NCBI RefSeq assembly: GCF_900106995.1
Contig: NZ_FNOK01000010.1
Span: 1-64,000 of the forward strand
From: Saccharopolyspora shandongensis
Lineage (GTDB): Bacteria > Actinomycetota > Actinomycetes > Mycobacteriales > Pseudonocardiaceae
Length of the DNA: 64,000 bases
Reading direction: 5' to 3'
Of the stretch, positions 41,365 to 50,308 are shown piece by piece. A program made the position numbers and the translations under genes. A model generated the notes under the pieces. It was not told the origin of the DNA and did no database searches. It saw nothing but the letters and a program-made list of their open reading frames with translations. The first letter of the stretch is position 1; each line of letters starts with the position of its first letter.

Positions 41365-42750
41365 ATGGGTACCGAGATGCTGCGCGGAACCCGGGGCACC
41401 GTCGTGTGGCGCGGATCGGATGCCTACGAGCGGACGAGGCGCGCCATGCTGTGGAACGCGTGGAAGCCGGAGCGCTTTCCCGAGCTGATCGTCACTGTCG
41501 CATCGAGGGACGATGTCGTGCGCGCGGTGCGGTTTGCCCGCGCCCGTGGTCTCCGGGTCGCGGTTCGCGGTGGTGGGCACAACTGGTGGGGCTCCCCGCT
41601 GCGCGACGGGGGAATGCTCGTCGACCTGTCCGGGTTGCGGGACGTGGTAATCAACCCCGCCGCGCGCACCGCGCGGCTGTCGCCGGTGGTCTCCAACCGC
41701 AGGCTCGCTGCCGCACTCGCCGAGCACGGGCTTGCCTTTCCGGCCGGCCACTGTGGTCAGGTGGTCGTCAGCGGTTACCTGCTCGCCGGTGGCTTTGGCT
41801 GGAACACCCGCGTCTGGGGACCGGCGTGTCACAGCGTGCGAGAGATCGACGTGGTCACCGCAGACGGGGAGCTTGTGTACGCGAACGAGCGGGACAACGC
41901 CGAGCTGTTCTGGGCGGCGCGCGGCGCGGGCCCGGGCTTCTTCGGCGTCGTCACCAGTTACCTGGTGGACGTCTATCCCTTGCCGCGCGCGCTCACCACG
42001 AGCACCTACGTCTACTCGCTCGCCGACGCGGAGGAGGTTGCGGGCTGGGCGTCCGACCTGGGCGACCGGCTGCCCCCAATGGTCGAGCCGAGCTTCCTTC
42101 TTGCCGCCGCACCACCCGGGGTGACGGCGGAACAGCCGGGCAAGGTCGCCATCGTCACCGCCGCCGCCTTCGCGGACTCGACGGACGCCGCAGTCGAGGC
42201 ACTGGCGCCGCTCGACCGCTGTCCCGCCGCCGGGCGGGCGCTTCAGGCCCAGGTCGCCGTGCCCTCCACCTTCGACGGGCTGTTCGACGCCGCCGCGACG
42301 TTCTGGCCCGAGGGCCGTCGCTACGCCGCCGACACGGCGTGGTCGAATGCCGAACTCGGTGACGTGGTGAGCCGCCTGCGGGAACCGATCCTGGCCGCTC
42401 CCGCGAGGGAGTCGGTCATCCTCGCCACCCTGTCGCCGGAACTCCGCGACGTCGACCCGGCGGCGGACACGGCGTTCTCCGTGGCCGGACGGACCCTGCT
42501 CGACTGCTATGCCGTGTGGCAGGAGCGGGCCGACGACGCCGCGAACCGTGCTTGGCTGCGCGAAACGATGGCGGCTCTGGAACCCGTCACGGTCGGCCAC
42601 TACGTGGGTGAAGCGGACCTCACTGCGGAGCCGGAACGAGCCCGCCGGTGCTACACCGAACAGAACTGGCAGCGGTTGCAGGCGCTGCGCGCACGCTTCG
42701 ACCCGGACGGACTTTTCCACACCTATCCCGACGGCGTCGCTCCGCGCTAG
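41365..42750 (+). CDS. FAD-linked oxidase, berberine-bridge-enzyme type
   Basis: A 461-residue PCMH-type flavoprotein. The FAD domain carries RGGGHNWWG with His72 and FPAGHCGQVVVSGYLLAGGFG with Cys130, the two positions that link FAD covalently at both sides in BBE-like enzymes. The C-terminal BBE ending WQRLQALRARFDPDGLFHTY is present. Enzymes of this group oxidise sugars, alkaloids or polyketide intermediates with oxygen. Start ATG 41365 has GGGGGA upstream. No pathway neighbours; its 3' end overlaps the convergent deaminase gene by four bases. Confidence 0.9.
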   Translation: MGTEMLRGTRGTVVWRGSDAYERTRRAMLWNAWKPERFPELIVTVASRDDVVRAVRFARARGLRVAVRGGGHNWWGSPLRDGGMLVDLSGLRDVVINPAARTARLSPVVSNRRLAAALAEHGLAFPAGHCGQVVVSGYLLAGGFGWNTRVWGPACHSVREIDVVTADGELVYANERDNAELFWAARGAGPGFFGVVTSYLVDVYPLPRALTTSTYVYSLADAEEVAGWASDLGDRLPPMVEPSFLLAAAPPGVTAEQPGKVAIVTAAAFADSTDAAVEALAPLDRCPAAGRALQAQVAVPSTFDGLFDAAATFWPEGRRYAADTAWSNAELGDVVSRLREPILAAPARESVILATLSPELRDVDPAADTAFSVAGRTLLDCYAVWQERADDAANRAWLRETMAALEPVTVGHYVGEADLTAEPERARRCYTEQNWQRLQALRARFDPDGLFHTYPDGVAPR

Positions 42751-43313
42751 TACGGGTGCCGGTCGGGCTTGTTCATCCACGCCTGGTACGCCTTGTCCCC
42801 GATCTCGGGATAGATTTGTTGAATCGATATTCTCCGCTGGTCGAGTGGTTTCTTGAAGTCGTCGTACTGGAAGGCGTCGTCGAAACCGATCTCTCTGGTG
42901 TCTTTGAGATCTTTGGCGTAGTAGACCGCGTCGATTCGGGACCAGTAGATCGCGCTCATGCACATCGGGCACGGTGCACCGCTGATGTAGATGGAGCATC
43001 CCATGAGCATGCGGGCCCGCTCGGGCACCACGTCATCCGAATCTTTCTGCCGTGGCACGAACTCCAGTGTCGATTCGTTCTGGTGGTCTTCCGGAATGCT
43101 CGGCGCCTCGGAATTCAGTATCTGCGAGGCCTTCCGTATGGTCTCCACCTCCGCATGCGCGGTCGGGTCGCCGGTGAGCAGAACGCGGTTCTGCCCCCGT
43201 GCGATGATCTCTCCGTCGCGGGTGATCACCGCGCCGAACGGGCCGCCCCACCCGTTCTCAACGGATTCGGTCGCCAACCGCACGGCTTCGGCAATGAGTT
43301 CCTTGTTTTCCAT
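42747..43313 (-). CDS. Zinc-dependent nucleoside/nucleobase deaminase
   Basis: A 188-residue member of the CMP/dCMP deaminase superfamily, closest in style to guanine deaminases. Zinc ligands His53 (in TAHAEVE, with catalytic Glu55), Cys115 and Cys118 (PCPMC). The N-terminal segment GGPFGAVI and the C-terminal SRIDAVYYAK and ending match that group. The distance between HAE and PCxxC is about 62 residues, roughly twice the normal, because of an acidic insertion (about 68-98). Fewer G/C third positions than the neighbours suggest recent acquisition. It may act in purine salvage or catabolism. Confidence 0.88.
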   Translation of the reverse strand: MENKELIAEAVRLATESVENGWGGPFGAVITRDGEIIARGQNRVLLTGDPTAHAEVETIRKASQILNSEAPSIPEDHQNESTLEFVPRQKDSDDVVPERARMLMGCSIYISGAPCPMCMSAIYWSRIDAVYYAKDLKDTREIGFDDAFQYDDFKKPLDQRRISIQQIYPEIGDKAYQAWMNKPDRHPY

Positions 43314-43395
43314 CCCCAGAACCTCCGATCAAATCGCACTCAGCGCTTCTTAGTCGAGTTGTCCGACCTGCCGGAGCTAGTTATGGTTACCCGGT

Positions 43396-44364
43396 ATGGA
43401 ATGGGGGCCAAACCAGGAATTCGGGAGTCGCGGCGCGACCGTCCTGATCTCGTTGACGGTCCGTGAAGGCCGTGAGGACGACTACCAGCGATGGCAACAA
43501 AGGGTGGACCAGGCGGCCAGCGGCTTCACCGGGTTCGAGGCGGCGGAGCAGTATCCACCGACGTCAGGTGAGCAGAACGCGTGGTCGGTCGTCTTTCGCT
43601 TTTCGACGATCGACCAGTTGAGGGCCTGGTTGAACTCGACGGAACGGCAGGAACTGCTCGCCGAGGGCGAGGGCCTGTTCGAAGGGCCGACCACGCAGGA
43701 GGTTCTCGCTGGAGAGCCGCCGACCCGGGATGTCGTGACCGCGGTCGTCTCACACGACGTCAGGCCGGGTCGTGAACGCGAGTTCAGGCACTGGCAGAAC
43801 AAGGTCCGCAAGGTGCAGGAGAAGTCTCCGGGATTCATGGGACTCGAACTTTTCGAGCCCGTACCAGGAGTTCAGGAAAAATGGGTCGCGGTGTTCCGAT
43901 ACGACAGTCGTGAGCACCTGGAGGAATGGTTGGACTCCGAGGCGCGAGCGAAACTTCTGGAGGAAGGAAGGGACTACTTCGCAGCCTATGACGTGCGGAA
44001 GATCAGATCGGCATTCGGCAGTTGGTTCCGCTTCGACGGCGAAGGGGAGGAAGGGATCCCACCCAACTGGAAGCAGGCCATGACCGTGTTGCTGGCCCTC
44101 TATCCCACCGTCATGGTCCTGAATCTGACAGTCGGTCACCAACTGGACGCGGCAGGGCTACCGGGGTATCTGTCCCTGTTCATCGGCAACATGTTGAGCG
44201 TGAGCGTCCTGACCTGGTTGCTGATGCCCCTGGTGAACAGGCTATTCGCGTTCTGGCTGGTGCCGGGGCCGGTCCGCGTGGTGGTGACGAACCTGGCGGG
44301 CACGGCCGCCATCGTAGCCTGCTACCTGCTGTTCCTGGTCATCTTCGCCTGGGTCACTGCCTAA
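43396..44364 (+). CDS. Membrane protein with two antibiotic-biosynthesis-monooxygenase-like domains
   Basis: A 322-residue protein. Residues about 14-105 and 112-205 are two dimeric-alpha/beta-barrel ABM-like repeats (VREGREDDYQRWQQRVDQAA; VRPGREREFRHWQNKVRKVQ; each followed by an FxxS/FRYDS-type strand and a WLxSxxRxxLLxEG helix). The C-terminal about 100 residues contain three hydrophobic helices (about 230-250, 262-282, 295-318). Similar two-domain membrane-anchored ABM proteins exist in actinobacteria and proteobacteria and have no assigned function. ABM folds act in heme degradation, quinone or cofactor-free oxidations. Single gene. Confidence 0.8.
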   Translation: MEWGPNQEFGSRGATVLISLTVREGREDDYQRWQQRVDQAASGFTGFEAAEQYPPTSGEQNAWSVVFRFSTIDQLRAWLNSTERQELLAEGEGLFEGPTTQEVLAGEPPTRDVVTAVVSHDVRPGREREFRHWQNKVRKVQEKSPGFMGLELFEPVPGVQEKWVAVFRYDSREHLEEWLDSEARAKLLEEGRDYFAAYDVRKIRSAFGSWFRFDGEGEEGIPPNWKQAMTVLLALYPTVMVLNLTVGHQLDAAGLPGYLSLFIGNMLSVSVLTWLLMPLVNRLFAFWLVPGPVRVVVTNLAGTAAIVACYLLFLVIFAWVTA

Positions 44365-44477
44365 CCGCGAGCCCGGTAGGACGAACTTGAAGAAAATCGC
44401 AATACAGGGAATGGCGACGCGCGGCGATCGTAGCGAATGTCCTCTGCAGGCGATCACAAGGTGAATGCGACCAGGCG

Positions 44478-45623
44478 TCACCTGCGCCGCCGGCGCCACG
44501 GATCGGCGATCGCTGCGGTCAGCTCGTCGAGCTCGTCGAGCCGGTGCCCGCTGAGCACCACGTCGCAGTACGGCCACGCCGCTGCCATCCCGCCCGCCAT
44601 CGGCCGGTAGCCGGGACGTGCCACTCGCGGGTTGACCCAGACGATCCGGAACGCCAGCCGCGCCAGCCGCGCCATCTGCCGTCCCAGCTCGCGCGGATCT
44701 CCGGTCTCCCACCCGTCGGAGACGATCACGACCACCGATCCCCTTGCCATGCCGCGCCGACCGTGGCGGTCCAGGAACTCTCCGACCGCGTCGGCGATCC
44801 GGGTTCCGCCGGACCAGTCCGGGGCCGCGTCGCCCGCACACGCCAACGCGGTGCAGGCTCGCGTGCGGGCGAACAGCCGGGTCAGCCGGGTCAGTCGGGT
44901 GGCGAAGGTGAACACCTCCGCGTGCGCTCCGCCGGCCGCGCAGTACAGGAATTGCAGCAATGCTCGGGCGAACGGTTCCATGGAGCCGGAAATGTCGCAC
45001 AGGACGACGAGTTTCCTCGCTCGCAGCTTCGGGCTGCGCCTGCTCAACCGCACGGGGTGCCCGCCGGTTCGCCGAGCGGCGCACAACGTGTTGCGCAGGT
45101 CGATTCGGCGACCGTGCGCGGTGCGGCGGTCGCGTCGTGACCGCCGCACCGGTGGGACGAGTGCGAATCGGCGCATCAGAGCGGCCAATGACCGCAGTTC
45201 GTCGGCCGAGAGGTCGGTGAATTCGCGATGGCTCAGCTGTTCCGCGGCACTGGCCAACGCCGGAACCTCGAGGTCCGTGGTCGACCTGTTCGCACCACCG
45301 GAATTCGCGCTGTCCCGGTCTGGGCCACCGGGCCTGGTCGGTGGAATCGCCCGCTCCGCCGGCGGATGCTCCAGTTGTCCGCGCTGCTCAGACGGGTCCA
45401 CGACGCGCTCGAACACCGCGCGGAACACCGCATCGAGCACCGGCATGTGGTCCGGATCGGAGATCAGGGTCGCTCGTGCGCACCAGCGCAGCTCCCGGGT
45501 GTTCGCCGGTCGAACCACTCCGATGGCGTCGGTGAAGCGCGCACAGCGATCCGGCCCGACCGGCAGTCCCTCGGCGCGCAACGCGGCGCCGAACGCTGCC
45601 ACCAGGTCAGCCAGATCAGCCAT
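44478..45623 (-). CDS. coxE: VWA-domain protein of the CO dehydrogenase operon (CoxE-like)
   Basis: A 381-residue CoxE/VWA_CoxE family protein with the metal-ion-dependent adhesion motif DISGSM at 210-215 and the conserved VIVSDGWETGDP strand. Its start overlaps the stop of the MoxR-type ATPase by eight bases. In carboxydotrophic bacteria CoxD (AAA ATPase) and CoxE act together in maturation of the copper-sulfur-molybdenum centre of CO dehydrogenase. The N-terminal half has a long arginine/proline-rich linker. Last gene of the operon. Confidence 0.88.
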   Translation of the reverse strand: MADLADLVAAFGAALRAEGLPVGPDRCARFTDAIGVVRPANTRELRWCARATLISDPDHMPVLDAVFRAVFERVVDPSEQRGQLEHPPAERAIPPTRPGGPDRDSANSGGANRSTTDLEVPALASAAEQLSHREFTDLSADELRSLAALMRRFALVPPVRRSRRDRRTAHGRRIDLRNTLCAARRTGGHPVRLSRRSPKLRARKLVVLCDISGSMEPFARALLQFLYCAAGGAHAEVFTFATRLTRLTRLFARTRACTALACAGDAAPDWSGGTRIADAVGEFLDRHGRRGMARGSVVVIVSDGWETGDPRELGRQMARLARLAFRIVWVNPRVARPGYRPMAGGMAAAWPYCDVVLSGHRLDELDELTAAIADPWRRRRR

Positions 45624-46506
45624 CGTCGCACACCAGAACCGTCGTCCCCGCTTCGCGCACTGCCGTGACGTCTTCGGAGTACTTCAGCACGGCACCGAGC
45701 GTCCGTTCCGCGGCACTTTCATCCACTGTGGACAAGCCCAGGACCTGAAGCGCCATCGCCCAGTTGATCGCCTCGGCCACGCCGGGCGGTTTGGTCAGGT
45801 CCAGACGGCGCAGGCGACCGACCGATGCGGCCACGGCGGCAGCCAGCTGATTGGTCGCGTTCACCCGGCGCCGGATGATTGCGGCGACCCGGTCGGCATC
45901 GGGATAGGCGATCCAGTGGTACAGGCAGCGCCGCTTGAGGGCATCGTGCAGGTCGCGGGTGCGGTTGGACGTCAGCACCACGATCGGCGGCACCACGGCT
46001 CGCCGGGTGCCGAGCTCGGCGATGGTGATAGCGGCGTCGGCGAGCAGTTCGAGCAGGAACGCCTCGAACTCGTCGTCGGCTCGATCCACCTCGTCGATGA
46101 GCAGGACTGCGGGGCGCGGGCCGGGGTGGGAGATCGCGGCCAGCAGCGGCCGTTCCAGCAGGTATTCGTCGGTGAACAGGTCGGCGTCGCGCAGCACCGC
46201 ACCGCGCGACTCGGCCAGCCGGATGGCGAGCAGCTGGCGCGGGTAGTTCCACTCGTAGAGCGCCTCCGCGGCGCTGAGACCTTCATAGCACTGCAACCTG
46301 ATCAAGCGGGTGTCCAACACCGCCGCAAGCGCCTTGCCCGCCTCCGTCTTGCCGACACCGGGCTCGCCTTCCAGCAGGATCGGTTGCTGCATCCGCACCG
46401 CGAGCAGCAGCGCGGTGGTAAGCGCGTCGTCGGCGAGATATCCGACGCTGCCCAACTCCGCCTGCAGGGTGACGGCATCGCGGAACGGGCTGGACGGCTC
46501 GCTCAT
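45616..46506 (-). CDS. coxD: MoxR-family AAA ATPase (CoxD-like)
   Basis: A 296-residue AAA+ ATPase of the MoxR/CoxD family. Walker A GEPGVGKT (47-54), Walker B VLLIDEVDRAD near 112-122, sensor 1 region VLTSNRTRDLHDAL and the family ending. CoxD is required for the sulfuration and copper insertion steps in the active site of Oligotropha CO dehydrogenase. ATG start overlaps the upstream XdhC-like gene (ATGA), and its end overlaps the coxE-like start. Confidence 0.92.
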   Translation of the reverse strand: MSEPSSPFRDAVTLQAELGSVGYLADDALTTALLLAVRMQQPILLEGEPGVGKTEAGKALAAVLDTRLIRLQCYEGLSAAEALYEWNYPRQLLAIRLAESRGAVLRDADLFTDEYLLERPLLAAISHPGPRPAVLLIDEVDRADDEFEAFLLELLADAAITIAELGTRRAVVPPIVVLTSNRTRDLHDALKRRCLYHWIAYPDADRVAAIIRRRVNATNQLAAAVAASVGRLRRLDLTKPPGVAEAINWAMALQVLGLSTVDESAAERTLGAVLKYSEDVTAVREAGTTVLVCDDG

Positions 46507-47381
46507 GTCGGGTATCTCGCCGGCTCGTCGATGAAAGCTTCGCGACACGCGGGTCCGCAGAAGTAGACGGATCGGCCGCCGCAGTGCGCGGACGGGGTAC
46601 AGGCATTGATCGCAACCGCCATTCGGCACACCGGGTCCACGGCCATGGGCGTCTGCTTCCCCGGCCCTGCCCGGCGTGGCCGCTGCATGACCAGTTCGGC
46701 GTACACGGACAGCGCGATCTCCGGTGCGGTCTGAGCGCCGATGTCCAGTCCCGCCGGTGTGTGCACCCGCGCCCGCTTCTCAGCGGTCACGTCCAGCCGG
46801 TCGAGCACTGCGGCGCCCCTGCGGCGGCTGGCGACCAGCGCGACGTAGGGAACGCCGGCCCGCAGCGCCGAGGTCAACACCGGTTCCTCGGATCGGCCTT
46901 GCGAAGCAACGACCACGGCCCCGATATCGGCGGGAAGTCCGGCATCCGCATCGGTCGCGCTGTCCACTTCGTACCCGAGTTCCCCGCCGAGACGAACCAG
47001 TGCGCGCGCCACCGGCGTATCACCGAACACCCGCACCAGCACGGGCGGCAGCACCGGTTCCAGGAAGATGTCCAGGGATCCGCCGGACAAGCAAGGATTG
47101 CTCACCGTGACGAGCCCTTCAGCGCGCGTCTCGTCGGAGACTGCGGGAGTGATCCGCAGTATCACCGGAGCTCCGCCGTCCAGCAGTCGCAGTCCCTGCG
47201 CGCGCACGGTCGATTCCGCGCACGCACCGCCGACGAAGCCTTCCACGGTCCCGTCCGGCAGCACCAGCGCGGAATCGCCGGGCTTCGCGCTGGTGGGCCG
47301 CTGCACCCGGACGACGGTCGCGACCACGAACGGCGTGCGCCTGGAGCGCAGATCCGCTCTGCGCTCCACGAAATCGCTCAC
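46503..47381 (-). CDS. XdhC/CoxI-type molybdenum-enzyme maturation protein with C-terminal YHS domain
   Basis: A 292-residue protein. The N-terminal XdhC_CoxI domain begins with FVVATVVRVQRPTSAKPGDSAL and FVGGACAESTVR; the Rossmann-like second domain has VRVFGDTPVARAL and DIGAVVVASQGRSEEPVL. After about residue 245 a YHS domain follows (MAVDPVCRMAV and YFCGPACREAF, with cysteines typical of metal binding). XdhC proteins bind and sulfurate the molybdenum cofactor before insertion. A fused YHS domain, linked to copper/heavy-metal handling, fits an enzyme with a copper-molybdenum centre. Start GTG 47381 lies 11 bases after the coxL stop. Confidence 0.9.
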   Translation of the reverse strand: MSDFVERRADLRSRRTPFVVATVVRVQRPTSAKPGDSALVLPDGTVEGFVGGACAESTVRAQGLRLLDGGAPVILRITPAVSDETRAEGLVTVSNPCLSGGSLDIFLEPVLPPVLVRVFGDTPVARALVRLGGELGYEVDSATDADAGLPADIGAVVVASQGRSEEPVLTSALRAGVPYVALVASRRRGAAVLDRLDVTAEKRARVHTPAGLDIGAQTAPEIALSVYAELVMQRPRRAGPGKQTPMAVDPVCRMAVAINACTPSAHCGGRSVYFCGPACREAFIDEPARYPT

Positions 47382-47392
47382 ATCCCACCACC

Positions 47393-49771
47393 TCAGCCGA
47401 TCGCCAAATCCGTCCTCAGTGGACGACCTTGCATGGCGCGCCACACGGTGGCCGGGGTCAACGGCATGTCCGCGTGGCGAACGCCGTACGGCTTGAGCGC
47501 GTCCAGCACCGCGTTCACCACCGCCGCCGGAGACCCGACGGTCGCCGACTCGCCGACCCCCTTGGCGCCGATCGGGTGGTGCGGCGAGGGCGTGACCGTG
47601 GCACCGAGCTCCCACGACGGGCATTCCACCGACGTCGGCAGCAGGTAGTCCATGAACGAACCGCCGAGGTTGTTGCCTTCCTCGTCGAACGCCATCACCT
47701 GCATCAGGGCCATGCCGACGCCCTCGGCGAGCCCGCCATGCACCTGCCCCTCGACGATCATGGGGTTGATCCGCACACCGCAGTCGTCGACCGCGACCAG
47801 CCGGCGCACCGCCACCTTCCCGGTCTCCCCGTCCACGTCGACGACGCAGATGTAGGCGCCGAATGGGAACGTCAGGTTGGGCGGGTTGTAAACGCAGCTG
47901 GCGTCCAGGTGGCCTTCGACGCCTTCCGGCAGTTCGAGGGTGGAGTGCGCGGCGAGGGCGATCTCGCTGATCGTCTTGCCCGCTTCAGGGTCGCCGCGGA
48001 CGAACCAGCGCCCCCGCTCCCACTCCAGGTCGTCCGGGCTGACCTCCAGCATCGCCGAGGCCACGACCTTCGCCCGCTCGCGCACCCGCTGCGCCGCCAC
48101 CGCGGCGGCTGCGCCGGAGACCGGTGTGGAGCGCGAACCGTACGTGCCGAGGCCGAATGGCGTCTGGTCCGTGTCGCCGTGCACCACCTCGATGTCATCG
48201 GGCGAAATGCCCAGTTGGTCGCTCACGATCTGCGCGAAGGTCGTCTCGTGGCCCTGGCCCTGGGTCTGCACGGAGATCCGCACCACCGCCTTGCCGGTCG
48301 GGTGCACCCGCACTTCAGCACCGTCCGCCATGCCGAGCCCGAGGATGTCCATGTGCTTGCGGGGTCCAGCACCGACCGCCTCGGTGAAGAAGCTGATGCC
48401 GATGCCCATCAACTCGCCCCGCTCCCGCCTCCGCTGCTGCTCCGCGCGCAGTTCTGGGTAGCCGGCGATGTCCATGGCCAGCTGCAACGCCGCTGGGTAG
48501 TCCCCGGAGTCGTATTCCCAGCCGGTGGCGCAGGTGTAGGGGAACTGCTCGGGGCGCAACAGGTTCTTCATCCGCAGCTCGCCTGGGTCGACGTCCAGCT
48601 CGCGGGCCAGCAAGTCGACCATCCGCTCGACGAGGTAGACGGCTTCGGTGACGCGGAACGAGCAGGCGTAGGCCACTCCGCCGGGCGCCTTGTTGGTGTA
48701 GACGCCGGTCACGTGGCAGTGCGCCGCCTGCAGGTCGTACGAGCCGGTGAACACGTGGAAGAACCCGGCCGGGAATTTCGTCGGCTGCGCGGTGCCGTTG
48801 AAGGCGCCGTGATCGGCGATCACCTCGACGCGGACTCCGACGATCTTCCCGTCCTTGGTGGACGCGATCCCGCCGCGCATGTGGTAGTCGCGGGCGAAGC
48901 TCGTGCTCATCAGGTTCTCGGCGCGATCCTCCACCCACTTCACCGGTTTGCCGGTGACCATCGAGCCGACGATCGCGCACACGTAACCCGGGTAGATGGG
49001 GACCTTGTTGCCGAACCCGCCGCCGATGTCCGGCGAGATCACCCGGATCTTCTGCTCCGGCAGACCGGCCACCATGGCGTAGACGGTGCGGTGGGCGTGC
49101 GGTGCCTGGCTGGTCTCCCAGACGGTGAGCTTGCCGGTGGCCGGGTTCATGTCCGCCACCGCGCCGCAGGTCTCCAGGGGCGCCGGATGCACTCGCGGGT
49201 ACAGCAGGTCCTGTTCGACGACCACCTCGGCCCGGGCGAAGACCTCATCGGTGCGGGCCCTGTCACCGGCCTCCCAATCGAAGATGCGGTTGTCCGACTT
49301 GCCGTCCTTGTCGTCGCGGATGACCGGGGCGTCCGGGTCGAGCGCCTTGAGGGCGTCCACCACCGCCGGCAGCGGCTCGTACTCCACGTCGATGAGCGCC
49401 AAGGCGTCCCGCGCGGCGTACCGGTCCTCGGCGATCGCGAAAGCGACTTCCTGGCCCTGGAAACGCACCTTGTCCGTGGCGAGCACGGCCTGCGTGTCAT
49501 AGGACAGGGTCGGCATCCAGGCGAGACCGAGCTCGTCGAGCGTCTGGCCGGTGATCACCGCCCGGACCTTCGGGTGGGCTTCGGCCGCCCTGGTGTCGAT
49601 CGACACGATCTTCGCGTGCGCGACCGGGCTGCGCAGCACCGCGCCGTGCAGCATCCCCGGCAACTGCACGTCGTCGATGTAGGTCCCGCGTCCGCGGATG
49701 AACCGTGCGTCCTCTTTCCGGTGCATGGGGCCGAACCCCATCGGCGCCCCGTGTTCTTCCACTGCCGTCAT
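47393..49771 (-). CDS. coxL: Aerobic carbon monoxide dehydrogenase large subunit, form I
   Basis: A 792-residue molybdenum-binding subunit of the xanthine oxidase family. The active-site loop is AYACSFR at 367-373, with Cys370 as the copper/sulfur ligand. This fits the form I CoxL consensus AYxCSFR, not the form II AYRGAGR. Other expected motifs: GGGFGNKVPIYPGY (250-263), QGQGHETTFAQI, and the catalytic glutamate region GVGESATVGS near the C-terminus. Gene order coxM-coxS-coxL with accessory genes agrees. CoxL holds the Mo-Cu centre that oxidises CO to CO2; electrons pass through CoxS and CoxM to the respiratory chain. Start ATG 49771 has GGAGGTG and overlaps the coxS stop. Confidence 0.94.
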   Translation of the reverse strand: MTAVEEHGAPMGFGPMHRKEDARFIRGRGTYIDDVQLPGMLHGAVLRSPVAHAKIVSIDTRAAEAHPKVRAVITGQTLDELGLAWMPTLSYDTQAVLATDKVRFQGQEVAFAIAEDRYAARDALALIDVEYEPLPAVVDALKALDPDAPVIRDDKDGKSDNRIFDWEAGDRARTDEVFARAEVVVEQDLLYPRVHPAPLETCGAVADMNPATGKLTVWETSQAPHAHRTVYAMVAGLPEQKIRVISPDIGGGFGNKVPIYPGYVCAIVGSMVTGKPVKWVEDRAENLMSTSFARDYHMRGGIASTKDGKIVGVRVEVIADHGAFNGTAQPTKFPAGFFHVFTGSYDLQAAHCHVTGVYTNKAPGGVAYACSFRVTEAVYLVERMVDLLARELDVDPGELRMKNLLRPEQFPYTCATGWEYDSGDYPAALQLAMDIAGYPELRAEQQRRRERGELMGIGISFFTEAVGAGPRKHMDILGLGMADGAEVRVHPTGKAVVRISVQTQGQGHETTFAQIVSDQLGISPDDIEVVHGDTDQTPFGLGTYGSRSTPVSGAAAAVAAQRVRERAKVVASAMLEVSPDDLEWERGRWFVRGDPEAGKTISEIALAAHSTLELPEGVEGHLDASCVYNPPNLTFPFGAYICVVDVDGETGKVAVRRLVAVDDCGVRINPMIVEGQVHGGLAEGVGMALMQVMAFDEEGNNLGGSFMDYLLPTSVECPSWELGATVTPSPHHPIGAKGVGESATVGSPAAVVNAVLDALKPYGVRHADMPLTPATVWRAMQGRPLRTDLAIG

Positions 49772-50307
49772 GCCCGCACCTCCTCGGCGGCGGACCGCTG
49801 TCCGGGCACCGCGGATTCGTCGGCCTCCGCGACCGCAGTCGGCGCGCCAGATCCGTGCTCGGCAGCCCAGCGGATCGAGCGGACGATGTTCTCGTAGCCG
49901 GTGCATCTGCAGACCTGGCCCGAGATCGCTTCCCGGATGGTCTGCTCGGAAGGGTCCGGGTCGTGGTCGAGCAGCCAGCGGCCGGTCATCAGCATGGCGG
50001 GCGTGCAGAATCCGCACTGCAGTCCGTGGCATTCGACGAAGCCCTGCTGGATGGGATCGAGCCCGGATTCTGTCTCCAGCCCTTCCACTGTGCGGACTTC
50101 GCAACCGTCGGCCATCACCGCCAGGACCGTGCACGCCTTTACCGGCGTTCCGTCCAGCCACACGACGCAGGCACCGCAGTTGGACGTGTCGCAGCCCCAA
50201 TGCGTGCCGGTGAGTCCGAGGTGGTCGCGGAGGAAATGCACCAATAGCAGCCGCGGTTCGACGTCCTGGGTGTACTCCCGGCCGTTCACGGTCGTGGTGA
50301 TCTGCAT
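49768..50307 (-). CDS. coxS: Carbon monoxide dehydrogenase small subunit, [2Fe-2S]
   Basis: A 179-residue protein with two [2Fe-2S] clusters: plant-type Cys39, Cys44, Cys47 and Cys59 in the GCDTSNCGAC region, and Cys98, Cys101, Cys133 and Cys135 (CGFCTP and CRCTGY) in the C-terminal four-helix domain. It carries electrons from the molybdenum site to FAD. The last about 28 residues form an acidic tail beyond the usual CoxS end. It starts one base after the coxM stop and overlaps coxL by four bases. Confidence 0.95.
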   Translation of the reverse strand: MQITTTVNGREYTQDVEPRLLLVHFLRDHLGLTGTHWGCDTSNCGACVVWLDGTPVKACTVLAVMADGCEVRTVEGLETESGLDPIQQGFVECHGLQCGFCTPAMLMTGRWLLDHDPDPSEQTIREAISGQVCRCTGYENIVRSIRWAAEHGSGAPTAVAEADESAVPGQRSAAEEVRA

Positions 50308-50308
50308 G

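Noticed and set aside
47429..49897. An 822-codon open frame on the plus strand opposite coxL
   Set aside because: It is the antisense of a well-supported gene with strong motifs. Long antisense frames are expected in high-GC coding DNA, and its translation is arginine/histidine/valine-rich without any domain.
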